Part shown: one piece after another, positions 55,823 to 64,000 of the stretch
Position numbering within the stretch: the stretch's first letter is position 1
How the letters are laid out: every line of letters begins with the position of its first letter
Assembly (NCBI GenBank): GCA_963714205.1
Contig: CAVQNQ010000002.1
Span: 1,674,001-1,738,000 of the forward strand
Direction of reading: 5' to 3'
From: CAVQNQ01 sp963714205
GTDB taxonomy: Bacteria; Acidobacteriota; Terriglobia; Bryobacterales; Bryobacteraceae
DNA length: 64,000 nucleotides
The notes under the pieces: generated by a model
What the model was told of the DNA's origin: nothing
The model's database searches: none
Seen by the model: only the letters and a program-made list of their open reading frames with translations
Translations under genes and position numbers: made by a program

Positions 55823-56624
55823 TTGCATAAGTTGGATTTGGGCTGCATACTTGGGTATGCGTACAGGCCGCCCAAGAAACCTCTGGAGATCGTCGATGCG
55901 GATCGGGGAGAAATTGAGCATGATCGCGCGTCGGCCGAAGTCGGCACAGTCCATGGCGATGCGCGCCCGGATCGTGCTCAGTTGTGGGCAAGGGATGAGC
56001 AACTCGGAGGTCGCGCGCAAGTTGCACATTACCGGCGCGACCGTCGGTAAGTGGCGGGAGCGGTTTAGAGAGTTCGGACTCGATGGGTTGCTGGATGAGC
56101 CGCGGGTCGGCGCGCCGCGCAAGATCGGCTTCCAGGCCAACCGCCGCCTGCTGGAGACACAGACCATCACGCACGACAGCATTCTGGCCGAGGAGACCTT
56201 CCAGCAACTCAATCGTCCCCGCGTCGTGGAGGACCAGCGGGTCTCGGCCCTTCGCTTTGCCGACCCGATGGTACAGGCTGTTTGGAACGCGTTGCTGCTA
56301 TTCGATCTACTGCCGGCGGGCTTCTCCAACCACGAACTGCGAAACAACCTCGCCGCGTTGCTGGGTCAACCTGTCGAGCAATTCACCCAGGGACGCATGA
56401 CCTACCAATTGCGTCGCCTGAGGCTTCACGGTCTGATCGAACGGATTCCCAAGACTCATCGCTACCGCCTGACCAGTTTCGGCTTCCGCGTCGCCGTCTT
56501 CTGCACGCGAACCTACTCGAGAATCCTGCGCCCCGGTCTCGGCCTTGCGTTGCCCGCTACGTCCTCATTCCCATGTTCATTGCGACGCAGTTTCGATAAA
56601 CTCGAACAGGAGGTCACCTCTTAG
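55823..56624 (+). pseudogene. chimeric remnant: IS630-type transposase N-terminus joined to unrelated C-terminus
   Basis: From 55823 the reading RPPKKPLEIVDAD is the opening of an IS630-type OrfA; an extra G in GGGG (about 55905) shifts to the frame carrying KLSMIARRPKSAQSMAMRAR and the helix-turn-helix MSNSEVARKLHITGATVGKW, ending DEPRVGAPRKI. At about 56125 this joins, without the transposase catalytic domain, to a different sequence (NRRLLETQTITHDSILAEE, VSALRFADPMVQAVWNALLL) with a winged-helix-like MTYQLRRLRLHGLIERIPKT. I recall no function for that second family. Likely two element remnants fused by deletion. Confidence 0.6.
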
Positions 56625-56783
56625 ATAGAACAGCCAAACCGGCCGCATGAAACTTGACGCAAATACATCAAGTTCTCTCCCTCAAGGGGTCTAGGGCATG
56701 ACATAGTATGATGGCTAGGCCTCGTAGGACACGTGCTGAGTTGGAGTTCCGCCAGGTATCCCGGAATTGTTACGGCCTTCCCA

Positions 56784-57385
56784 ATGAATAGACTTCGCGC
56801 AGGGCTTCCCACAGTTGTCAAGAAAATAGTTTGGAATATGAAATATGGACTGCTTGGGTACCCACAGTTTGAAGCACCAGAAGATGCAGTTCACTATCTT
56901 TCGGTGCTCTTGGGACAAGCCGGGGAACTGTTAGAACTTGGATGCGGTCGGGGTTCCATGGTTCGTGCGTTGAGGCAAACCGGCTGGAAGGGTCACTATT
57001 GTGGCGTCGATATTTCGGAGAGAGCAATCAAGGATGCGCGCGCAAATGTGGGGATCAACGCAGCTCGTGGGTGGTGTCGGATTTTGAGTCTTTCCAGTCT
57101 CCTTTTCAGTGGAACACCATAGCTATGATCGAGTCGATATATTATCTTAGACTCGACAGGGTTCCCGTTTTCTTGAACGGGCTGGCAGATGTGCTTTCGC
57201 CGGACGGAACCGTGCTGGTTCGTCTGCACGATGTCGAGGAACATCATGAGTACGTGGGGACGTTCCATCAGGTCTTTGCAGAGACCGAGTGGGTCAGCAG
57301 CAACCTGTTATGCTTGGCCTGCCCGCTTTCGGTGATGGATCGCGCGGCCCGATTGTTCGAATCTCTCCGGGGAGCGGCCGAGTGA
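56784..57385 (+). pseudogene. class I SAM-dependent methyltransferase (one frameshift)
   Basis: From ATG 56784: LLELGCGRGSMVRAL (motif I) and HYCGVDISERAIKDARANV (motif II). After GINAARGW (about 57070) the sense continues in the next frame as VVSDFESFQSPF, MIESIYYLRLDRVPVFLNGL and LSPDGTVLVRLHDVEEHHEY to the stop. Joined, it is about 200 residues. It is probably a sugar or glycolipid methyltransferase of the polysaccharide locus. Confidence 0.65.
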
Positions 57386-57510
57386 GTCTACAGTAGGATG
57401 ACAGGATCCCCAATCACAATACGATCCCGGATTTATTGCGTTCGGCGGTGGATCAGCCACTAGCATCCTGCATCCGGTCGTACTGGTGGGAACGATCGTC
57501 GTAGTGGTGG

Positions 57511-58796
57511 TTGATGTTTGGGTTGCGACGAAAGTATGTCATTGTCCCTCTGCTCCTGGGCATCCTGCTGACCCCCGCTGGGCAGAATTGGAATGTCGGT
57601 GTCCACTTTTACGTTTATCGAATTCTCGTGCTGGTCGGCTGGGCACGGCTGGGTATGTCCAAGCCCGAATCAGGGAAACGTATTGCAGGCGGATTCATAA
57701 CCCTCGACAGAGTCTTTCTGAGTGTGGGCAGTTTACCGGTTGTTGGCGGAGGCTCTTCAGTTCTTGCAGGTCGGCGCCGTCATATATCAAGCTTCCCTAT
57801 TTCTGGATTCCGTAGGTGGATATTTTCTGTTCCGGTCGCTCACGAGAGACGAATGAGAGTCCAGAGGGTAGTGACCGCATTTGCGGTGGTGGCAGTGGTA
57901 TCGTCGGTCGTTATGGTCCGGGAGTTGACGACTGGTCAGAACATGATGGGACTTCTTGGAGGGATCCGGCCTATCTCGGACGTCCGCAACGGCCGGATTC
58001 GAGCGGAAGGAGTCTTTCAGCATCCGATCTTCGCGGGATCGTTCGGTGCTACGGTCATTCCTCTGTTCCTTTGGTTGTGGAAGCGAGGGACAGGCAAACT
58101 GGTGGCCATGGTTGGTGCGCTTTCATCCACCGTCATGGTTTTCGCCAGTGCCAGCAGCACTTCTACCGTGCCTGGTTGGGAATATTTGTGGCAGTTTGCC
58201 TGTGGCCCTTGCGAAAGAAAATGCGAATCATCCGATGGGGGACTGTGGTTGCCCTTTTGGGGCTGGCGATGGTAATGAAAGCGCCGATTTGGTATGTACT
58301 GGCGCGCATCGATTTCGCAGGTGGCTCCTCTGGCTGGGAGCGGGCTTTTCTGATCGACACGTTCGTCCGCCACGTCGGGGATTGGTGGCTGATTGGAACC
58401 CATAGCAATCCGAATTGGGGATGGGACATGTGGGACCAGTGCAACCAGTTTGTGAGCGAAGGCGAAGCCGGGGGACTCTTAGCATTTGCCTGCTTCATCG
58501 CCATGATCGTCATTTGTTTCAGTAAGGTTGGAATTGCCAGGAAAGTGGTTGAGGGCAATGGTAGGCAGGAGTGGCTCTTTTGGCTGCTTGGGACAGCTAT
58601 GTTCTCCCAAGTGTTGGCGTATATGGGGGTAGACTACTTCGACCAGTCGAGATTTGTATGGTATGCCCTGTTGGCAATCATTCCTGCAGCGACTACGGTT
58701 AAAGCGCGGATTACACCGAAGCGGAATGTGAATCCGAACCTCGCGAGTTCTATTTCCTGGCGAGAAACGGCACGCGGCGACAGCGTCTCAATGTAG
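57511..58796 (+). pseudogene. O-antigen ligase/polymerase-like membrane protein, several frameshifts
   Basis: Hydrophobic segments lie in sequence but in different frames: KYVIVPLLLGILLTPAG at the start, then QVGAVIYQASLFLDSVGG in another frame (57750-57850), then VVTAFAVVAVVSSVVMVREL and GRIRAEGVFQHPIFAGSFGA, and from about 58180 WGTVVALLGLAMVMKAPIWY to the C-terminus. RAEGVFQHPI and the GxxHSNPNWG-like loop (LIGTHSNPNWGWDMWDQCNQ) are typical of the O-antigen ligase (Wzy/WaaL-like) family. At least three indels. Would join or transfer repeat units at the periplasmic face. Confidence 0.65.
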
Positions 58797-58956
58797 ATCA
58801 GAAAAACTGCTGCCGGTTCTGGCTCGAAGAGTGCTGATCTGTAATGTCTATCAAGCGCTGTAAATGCCGGATGACAGCCATTTAGCTCCCTCGCCGGGTC
58901 TAAGCCCACCGCCTTTAGGCGGTGAGCTTCCAGCAGTCTTTCTATAAGAATAGGAA

Positions 58957-59397
58957 GTGGAGTACAGGCAAAGCGCGCACGCGGTCTATGACATCAAGTA
59001 TCACGTAATCTGGATCACAAAATACCGGTATAAGATCTTGCGCGGAAGGGTGGCAGAGCGTGCGCGCGACCTGATCCGGCAGATCTGCCAAAGCCGGGAT
59101 GTGGTGATCGTGCGGGGAGCGGTGTCGCCGGATCACATTCACATGCTGCTGTCGGTTCCACCGCAGTTATCACCGGCGAAGCTGGTGCAGTTCATCAAAG
59201 GTCGATCGTCTCGAAAACTGCAAGAAGAGTTCCCTGAGTTGCGCAAGCGCTACTGGGGGCAGCATCTATGGGCGCGCGGATACTTCTGCGCGAGCGTGGG
59301 CGCGGTGGATGAGCAAACGATCAAACAGTACATTGAAAATCAACGATGGGACGAAGACGATCAGGGTTTCAAAATCACAGCGCCCACCGAGCCTTAA
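58957..59397 (+). CDS. IS200-type HUH transposase (TnpA/Y1)
   Basis: 146 residues from GTG 58957. The HUH motif is HIHMLLSVPP, the catalytic tyrosine is in TIKQYIENQRWD, and the start YDIKYHVIWITKYRYKIL is characteristic of Y1 transposases. The gene is intact, so the element may be active. It sits inside the polysaccharide locus between the ligase-like gene and a glycosyltransferase. Confidence 0.9.
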   Translation: MEYRQSAHAVYDIKYHVIWITKYRYKILRGRVAERARDLIRQICQSRDVVIVRGAVSPDHIHMLLSVPPQLSPAKLVQFIKGRSSRKLQEEFPELRKRYWGQHLWARGYFCASVGAVDEQTIKQYIENQRWDEDDQGFKITAPTEP

Positions 59398-59486
59398 GCC
59401 GGCTCTCAGCCGGGAACCCTTCAGGCGGCTTCAGCCGCTTCCCCGACTTTCAGTCGGAACTCGATTCCACCGGCTTTAGCCGGTGG
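59398..59486 (+). repeat. four consecutive short hairpins at the right end of the IS200-type element
   Basis: Four small palindromes follow the transposase stop: GCCGG..CCGG at about 59400, GGCGGCTTCAGCCGC at about 59424, CCGACTTTCAGTCGG at about 59442, and CCACCGGC/GCCGGTGG at 59467-59486. The loops are of the CTTCAG/CTTTCAG/CTTTAG type, so they look like related copies, similar to REP-type arrays used by TnpA-like proteins. Confidence 0.6.
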
Positions 59487-59527
59487 TCATCAAAGAGGTA
59501 GTCCCTGCGACAAGAGCTAGAAAGCCA

Positions 59528-60400
59528 ATGAACTCAGAGACAGATTATGTGCTCATAACTCCTGTTCGCGACGAAGAGGCTCACCTTCAGGCCTCAATCG
59601 ACAGCGTACTTCATCAGACAATCCTTCCGCGTGAGTGGATCATTGTCAACGACGGATCAGGGGACAATACAGGCAAAATCATCGAGGATTACGCGAGTCG
59701 CTATTCATGGATCCATGGTGTGCATCGCAAAGACCGGGGTTTCCGAAAGTCAGGTGGCGGAGTCGTCGATGCCTTCAATGATGGGTATCGGTCCCTGCGG
59801 TACACGGACTGGCGGTTCCTTGTCAAACTCGATGGGGATCTGGGTTTCAGCCCGACTACTTTGAAAAGTGCTTCAAAGAGTTTGATCATGACCACCGGCT
59901 TGGTGTGGGCGGCGGAGTCATCTGTTACATCATCGACGGAGCGAAGCACTTCGAAAATGCGCCCAGCTTCCACGTTCGGGGTGCGACCAAGATTTACCGA
60001 AGAGAATGCCTGGGAAGGTATCGGTGGCTTCTGGCCGGCGCCGGGCTGGGACACAATGGATGAGGTCAAAGCCAATCGCCTGGGCTGGGTCACAAGAAGC
60101 TTTCCGAACATTCATCTAGTTCACTACAGGAATACGGGATCAGCTGACGGTGTGTGGCCTACAGTGGTGAAGTATGGCAGAGCAAATTATATCTGCGGTT
60201 ACCACCCCCTGTTTATGCTGACCAAGTGTATTGCTCGCCTAGCACGCAAACCTTACGTCATTGGGTCGATTGGCCTACTTTACGGTTTCCTGTCCGGCTT
60301 TTGGAAACGCCTTCCTCAATACGACGACCGCGCCACTATTGAGTATCTGCGGCGCCAACAAGTGAATCGTCTGTTGTTGCGTGACACGATCTGGAGATAG
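59528..60400 (+). CDS. family 2 glycosyltransferase (middle segment out of frame)
   Basis: 290 residues from ATG 59528. Start YVLITPVRDEEAHLQASIDS and IIVNDGSGDNTGKIIEDYAS, then FLVKLDGDLGFSP with the metal-binding DGD. From about 59850 to 60010 the natural sense (FEKCFKEFDHDHRLGVGGGV, HFENAPSFHVRGATKIYRRE) lies in another frame, then the main frame resumes at EGIGGFWPAPGWDTMDEVKA. Two compensating indels are implied. Otherwise a normal GT2 of a polysaccharide locus. Confidence 0.75.
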   Translation: MNSETDYVLITPVRDEEAHLQASIDSVLHQTILPREWIIVNDGSGDNTGKIIEDYASRYSWIHGVHRKDRGFRKSGGGVVDAFNDGYRSLRYTDWRFLVKLDGDLGFSPTTLKSASKSLIMTTGLVWAAESSVTSSTERSTSKMRPASTFGVRPRFTEENAWEGIGGFWPAPGWDTMDEVKANRLGWVTRSFPNIHLVHYRNTGSADGVWPTVVKYGRANYICGYHPLFMLTKCIARLARKPYVIGSIGLLYGFLSGFWKRLPQYDDRATIEYLRRQQVNRLLLRDTIWR

Positions 60401-60634
60401 GTTCCAGAGAAGCGACTAGTCGCGGTCATGAGGTGAGGGCACTGTGATCCTAACGACGGCTATATTACCGCTAATGCGACACATATCACTCGAATTATGA
60501 AGGGCGCGCGTTCCAGATATTCTCCTGCTGGCGATGACGGCAGCAGATGTGCCGACTAGGAGAGAGCGAGTATTTGGCAGTAGCCACTTGTAACGCGAGC
60601 GGCCTGTCTACTAGAAAATAACGGTGACAGAACG
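60401..60634. other. intergenic gap with no visible feature
   Basis: About 230 bp, AT-richer than the flanking genes. I see no gene, hairpin or repeat in it; it probably carries the promoter of the methyltransferase gene that follows. Confidence 0.4.
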
Positions 60635-61501
60635 ATGAGGTCGGGTGAAATACCAGTGACAGACGAGAACAGTTCCCATGTAAAGGCCGTTTTTGAAGAG
60701 CCGCTTCGGTACCTCAAGAGGCGACGTCTCGATATCACGCTTCGTGCGGAAACGGTTAGAACCCTTGCTCCTACATTCAACTGTACGACCATCTTGGATA
60801 TCGGGTGCGGTGACGGGTGCATATCCGTACCACTGGTGAACCATCATAATCATCTGACTCTTCTGGACTTCTCCTCGAGCATGGCGGGATTGGCGCGATC
60901 CAGAGTGCCGCCTGATCTCGCTGGCAACGTGGATGTGAGGAACGAGGACTTCATGAAGGCATCTTTCGGAGCGAGTCGCTTCACGCTGATCATATGCTTA
61001 GGGGTGATAGCCCATGTCGATTCGGCGGCGAACTTTTTTGGGAAGGTATCCTCGTTGTTGGCTCCCGGAGGGCATGTGATCTTCGAGTTCACTGATGCAT
61101 ATCACTTCGGTGGCCGGATAAGCCGCTTGATCGGAAAGACTAGAGAGTTGGTGGCTCCGCCGCGGTCCTCCGTTCAACTATTCGCGTTCAAAGACATCGT
61201 CTCGCTCCTCGCAGAGCGGCGACTTGAGGTCGTCTCAAGCTTTCGGTACGGTACTGCCCGTCCCGGCCTGACGTTCCTCGCCGGGTACCGTATCCCACCT
61301 GACCCGTTCTTTGTATGGCACCTGGGACCAGAGCAGGAACCAGTGGCTCGGTTACGAATACATTTGTTTGGTTACTGGTGCTGGAGCTACGCAGCCTACC
61401 TATTCGCCATATTTCGCGTCATGATAGAAGGGCGGTGCCTGATCCATCTGGTGGAATGCCGTCCTTTTCCGAAAGACGAATTGCTCCGCGTAGATGACTA
61501 G
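60635..61501 (+). CDS. class I SAM-dependent methyltransferase
   Basis: 288 residues, intact. Motif I TILDIGCGDGCISVPLV, then LTLLDFSSSMAGLARSRV, LIICLGVIAHVDSAANF and LLAPGGHVIFEFTDA, in standard order. The C-terminal 90 residues contain a hydrophobic stretch (GYWCWSYAAYLFAIFRVMI), so it may bind the membrane. In this setting it probably methylates a sugar or lipid-linked glycan. Confidence 0.8.
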   Translation: MRSGEIPVTDENSSHVKAVFEEPLRYLKRRRLDITLRAETVRTLAPTFNCTTILDIGCGDGCISVPLVNHHNHLTLLDFSSSMAGLARSRVPPDLAGNVDVRNEDFMKASFGASRFTLIICLGVIAHVDSAANFFGKVSSLLAPGGHVIFEFTDAYHFGGRISRLIGKTRELVAPPRSSVQLFAFKDIVSLLAERRLEVVSSFRYGTARPGLTFLAGYRIPPDPFFVWHLGPEQEPVARLRIHLFGYWCWSYAAYLFAIFRVMIEGRCLIHLVECRPFPKDELLRVDD

Positions 61502-61696
61502 ACCCAGTTGACAGAGTGACAATTCTCGCTGAAAACGCCAACGTCCGAGTGGCGGGCGAAGGCCGGATTAGACCCTTAGCCGAATATTCCAACGACAGGT
61601 CTTCGCTTTGCTCGAAGTCTGGCAGGTGCTGGAAAGCACGACTCTAGCAGTGGCCCCCTTTATCACACCGAACCGAGCGTGCAGGGGTACTGGCCT

Positions 61697-62776
61697 ATGA
61701 TAGCCGTCATGAGAGGTCCGGCTGTAGCCTATCGATCAAGTCGCTGGCGAGGCGGGTTGGACCTGGTGGGTCGAACGGTATGGCATTTGCCCGGGAGTTT
61801 TCGGATTGCACGCTGGCTCGGGCCGCATTATTCGCTACGATGCGTCCTATTTCACCATGTTGCAGACTCGGAGACCGCCTTCACCAAAGGCCTCGGCATT
61901 AGCACCAGTCGCGAGAACTTCGAATCGGCGCTGAAGTTCCTTACCAGGCATTACACTCCTGTTCGATTGCATGACGTGTTGAGCGAATCCGATCTTCACC
62001 GGCTTCCTTTGCGGCCGTTGCTGGTTACCTTTGACGACGCGTATGCATCTGTCCGCGAGGTGGCGGCGCCACTCTGCAAAGAGTACGATGTGCCTGCGGT
62101 GTCCTTTGTCAATGCCACATATCTAGATAACCGGCGCCTAGCTCTCGACAATCTGGTATGCTATGTGACGAACGTGATCGGGCTGGGCGCAATCAATGCC
62201 ATTGCGAGCAGGATTAGCACTCCGAAGCGCTTCGCATTGGGGTCAATGGCGGAGGTCTTCAGTCACTTCCTGCCTGCAATGTCACTGCCTGCGAGAGAAG
62301 CGTTTCGTAAGGGCCTGATCGAACTGCTTGGGACAAGCGAGCCTGAGCTTAGCGCTCAAGCCCAGTTGTATCTAACCAGTTCGCAACTGCGAGAGCTGGT
62401 AACGTTTGATTTCGAAATAGGCAGTCATACCTACACTCACGTCCACTGCCGAACCCTAGTGGGGCGGGAAGTAGGAAGAGAGATAGAGATGAACAAGGGG
62501 GAGTTAGAGGCGCTCACAGGGCAGACTCTCCGGTCCTTCAGCGTGCCTTATGGAAGTGCAGAAGACTTGCGAGCCGATCTCGTGGCACACCTTCAGCAGA
62601 CGGGACACGAAGCAGCCTTCCTCGTCGAAAGCCTTCCCAACCCCTCACGAGCCGATCGCTTTCGCCTGAAGCGGGTCAGTATCAAAGCCGAGGGAGACGC
62701 TGGGTTATTCTCTGAAGTTGAGATCCTGCCTCGGTTCCGCGCGATTAGGAACCGGCTATCCCTCAACCGGTTTTGA
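61697..62776 (+). CDS. polysaccharide deacetylase (NodB fold)
   Basis: 359 residues from ATG 61697, with AGGGG about nine bases upstream; a GTG at 61679 is an alternative. Carbohydrate esterase 4 motifs: RCVLFHHVADSE, LLVTFDDAYASVREVAAPLC with the catalytic and metal aspartates, and EIGSHTYTHVHCRTL with the metal histidines, then FSVPYGSAEDLR. It probably removes N-acetyl groups from the polysaccharide made by this locus. Intact, unlike the related gene at 53063. Confidence 0.85.
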   Translation: MIAVMRGPAVAYRSSRWRGGLDLVGRTVWHLPGSFRIARWLGPHYSLRCVLFHHVADSETAFTKGLGISTSRENFESALKFLTRHYTPVRLHDVLSESDLHRLPLRPLLVTFDDAYASVREVAAPLCKEYDVPAVSFVNATYLDNRRLALDNLVCYVTNVIGLGAINAIASRISTPKRFALGSMAEVFSHFLPAMSLPAREAFRKGLIELLGTSEPELSAQAQLYLTSSQLRELVTFDFEIGSHTYTHVHCRTLVGREVGREIEMNKGELEALTGQTLRSFSVPYGSAEDLRADLVAHLQQTGHEAAFLVESLPNPSRADRFRLKRVSIKAEGDAGLFSEVEILPRFRAIRNRLSLNRF

Positions 62777-62833
62777 TGCTGCCACTCTGAATGGGTTTCG
62801 AACTCCGGAAGACAATCACGCGGAAGGCGACTG

Positions 62834-63974
62834 ATGTTACCATCGGGATACACAGTTGATGTGGATCGGGTTACTGCTGCCGAATGGGCGGAAATGGTGG
62901 ATTTATTTTTAGACGCTAACCTCTATCAAACGTGGTCGTATGGCTCAGTGCGTTGGGGGAGACAACATCTAAGCCACATAGTCGTGGGAAAGAACGGACA
63001 GGTGGAGGCCATAGCGCAACTGAGGATTGTTCAGCCTAAGAGGCTCAGGTTCGGTTTGGCCTATTTAAGGTGGGGCCTCGTGGGAGGGTCGCGGAAGTGA
63101 ATACAATCCAGAGCGTGCCACTCACGTGGCACGGGCTTTGGAAGAGGAGTATGTCAAAAGGAGAGGTCTCTTGCTGCGTGTCCAGCCTCATGTGTTTATA
63201 GGTTCCGAGTCTGAGGCACTGTGTCAGTCGGCTTTTGTTGGGTTCGAAGAGCGAACCTATCGCGAATGGGAACGCATATCGAACGTTGATCGTGGATGTG
63301 ACTCCGCCACTTGAAGAACTGCGTGGAAGACTAAGCAAGAAGTGGCGAAATGCGCTGAGCCGGGCTGAAAAGAACGGGCTTGAGATTGTAAGGGGGGACG
63401 GGATGGCAAGATTACAACCCTTGTTCTGCAAGATGTACCGGGAAATGTTGAGGCGTAAAGGCTTTGAAACCACGGTGAGCATCGAGGAGTTTGGACGGAT
63501 TCAGGCAGATCTACCAAAAAGCATCGCTGCATGCAAACGCTGATTTGCCAGCAGGCAGGGGTGCCAATAGCCGGAATTGTATGTTCTGCAATTGGAGAGT
63601 CCGCAATTTATCTGCTCGGAGCGACGAGCGACTCGGGGTTGAACGCAAAGGGCGCCTATCTGCTCCAGTGGACATGGATTCGGCGGCTCAGTGAAAGCGG
63701 CGTCAAGTGGTATGACCTTGGGGGGATTAGTCCTGAGGGGAACCCGGGGGTCTACCACTTCAAAAGTGGACTGTCGGGCGTTGACTCTACGCACATAAGG
63801 CCGTTGAGCGTTAGCAATGACAGGATGAAGTCCGCAATCATCAGGTCGAGTGAGACCGCCTACAGCACGCTACGCCGCTGCGCGCGGAAGTTGCGAGGTG
63901 TCGCTACTTTCCCTGAAAAGGTGTTGAGATCCGATTCGCTAGGTCGTCTATGGACATTTCGGTCATCATCGTAA
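62834..63974 (+). pseudogene. FemAB/GNAT-like aminoacyl- or acyltransferase, several frameshifts
   Basis: From ATG 62834: AAEWAEMVDLFLDANLYQTW and LSHIVVGKNGQVEAIAQLRI in one frame to about 63090. Later pieces follow in other frames: LIVDVTPPLEELRGRLSKKW with RNALSRAEKNGLEIVRG (63290-63400), MYREMLRRKGFETTV, then AGVPIAGIVCSAIGESAIYL, LQWTWIRRLSESGVKWYDLG and GVYHFKSGLSG to the stop. This is the order of FemAB-like double-GNAT proteins found in exopolysaccharide clusters. At least three indels. The 3' end overlaps the next gene by 25 bases. Confidence 0.65.
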
Positions 63975-64000
63975 ACTGGAACACCAAGGTTTTCCTCGGG
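63950..64000 (+). CDS. family 2 glycosyltransferase (N-terminus only, cut by window end)
   Basis: Seventeen codons from ATG 63950: MDISVIIVNWNTKVFLG. That is the classic first strand and loop of GT2 enzymes of the rhamnosyltransferase type. It overlaps the FemAB-like gene end by 25 bases. The rest lies beyond the window. Confidence 0.7.
   Translation, partial: MDISVIIVNWNTKVFLG

Larger units (their letters stand above)
58907..59486 (+). mobile_element. IS200/IS605-type element with terminal hairpins
   Basis: A single transposase gene lies between two hairpins. Left: CACCGCC/GGCGGTG with loop TTTA (58907-58924). Right: CCACCGGC/GCCGGTGG with the same TTTA loop (59467-59486). There are no inverted terminal repeats, as expected for single-strand transposons whose ends are recognised as hairpins. 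The exact cleavage sites cannot be set. Confidence 0.7.

Overview
The window is high-GC bacterial DNA that most resembles a soil acidobacterium of the Solibacter/Bryobacter type. This is an inference from gene content: many Tat- or Sec-exported enzymes typical of that group (NIPSNAP, DUF362, dienelactone hydrolase, beta-propeller proteins), giant Ig-repeat proteins ending in a TIGR03437-like C-terminal domain, and two separate polysaccharide loci. There is no rRNA, CRISPR array or plasmid origin, and exactly one tRNA.

Layout. 1-4.3 kb: exported NIPSNAP protein (cut by the edge), a nucleoside hydrolase, the methionine pair metX-metW, and a beta-propeller protein. 4.36-11.4 kb: tRNA-Ser(GGA) followed by an accessory island. 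A 24-bp copy of the tRNA 3' end recurs at 8864 and a 20-bp copy at 11385, so the region looks like two elements integrated in tandem at the tRNA. Neither carries an integrase. The first holds an AbiEi/AbiEii-type toxin-antitoxin pair directly upstream of a large primase-helicase protein (TOTE-like). The second holds unknown genes and an internally deleted IS3-family copy. 11.5-14 kb: exported propeller protein, ECF sigma factor and its NrsF-like membrane anti-sigma.

14-22 kb: first polysaccharide locus, with a nucleotide-sugar epimerase opposite an operon of GT2, ABC-2 permease, Wzt-like ATPase, a two-part polysaccharide deacetylase and a cellulose-synthase-like GT2. 22-34 kb: mostly household genes: FUSC protein, ubiE/menG, aroB (with an in-frame amber codon), aminotransferase, a metallo-beta-lactamase-fold protein, DUF2461, DUF362, a GH35-like glycosidase, dienelactone hydrolase, and thiE/thiM with several frameshifts. 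33.9-37.3 kb: an unusual SGNH-hydrolase/NodU-type carbamoyltransferase fusion.

37.9-48 kb: three exported proteins sharing an N-terminal cohesin-like domain. One is a roughly 2050-residue protein built from sixteen Ig-like repeats, eleven of them nearly identical at DNA level. 48.5-64 kb: second polysaccharide locus, opened by a NusG-paralogue antiterminator whose leader carries a hairpin and an ops-like element. After it come a GGDEF-like/sugar-transferase fusion, Gfo/Idh oxidoreductase, hexapeptide acyltransferase and DegT aminotransferase (a WlbA-B-C-like set for a 2,3-diamino sugar), deacetylases, a beta-helix protein, methyltransferases, an O-antigen-ligase-like membrane protein, glycosyltransferases and a FemAB-like protein. 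IS630-like and IS200-like insertions interrupt it.

A caution for the whole window: at least ten genes are broken by single-base shifts, several at short homopolymers, concentrated at 26.9, 32.6-33.6, 52.5-54.5 and 55.9-63.6 kb. Sequencing or assembly error is a serious alternative to true gene decay there.
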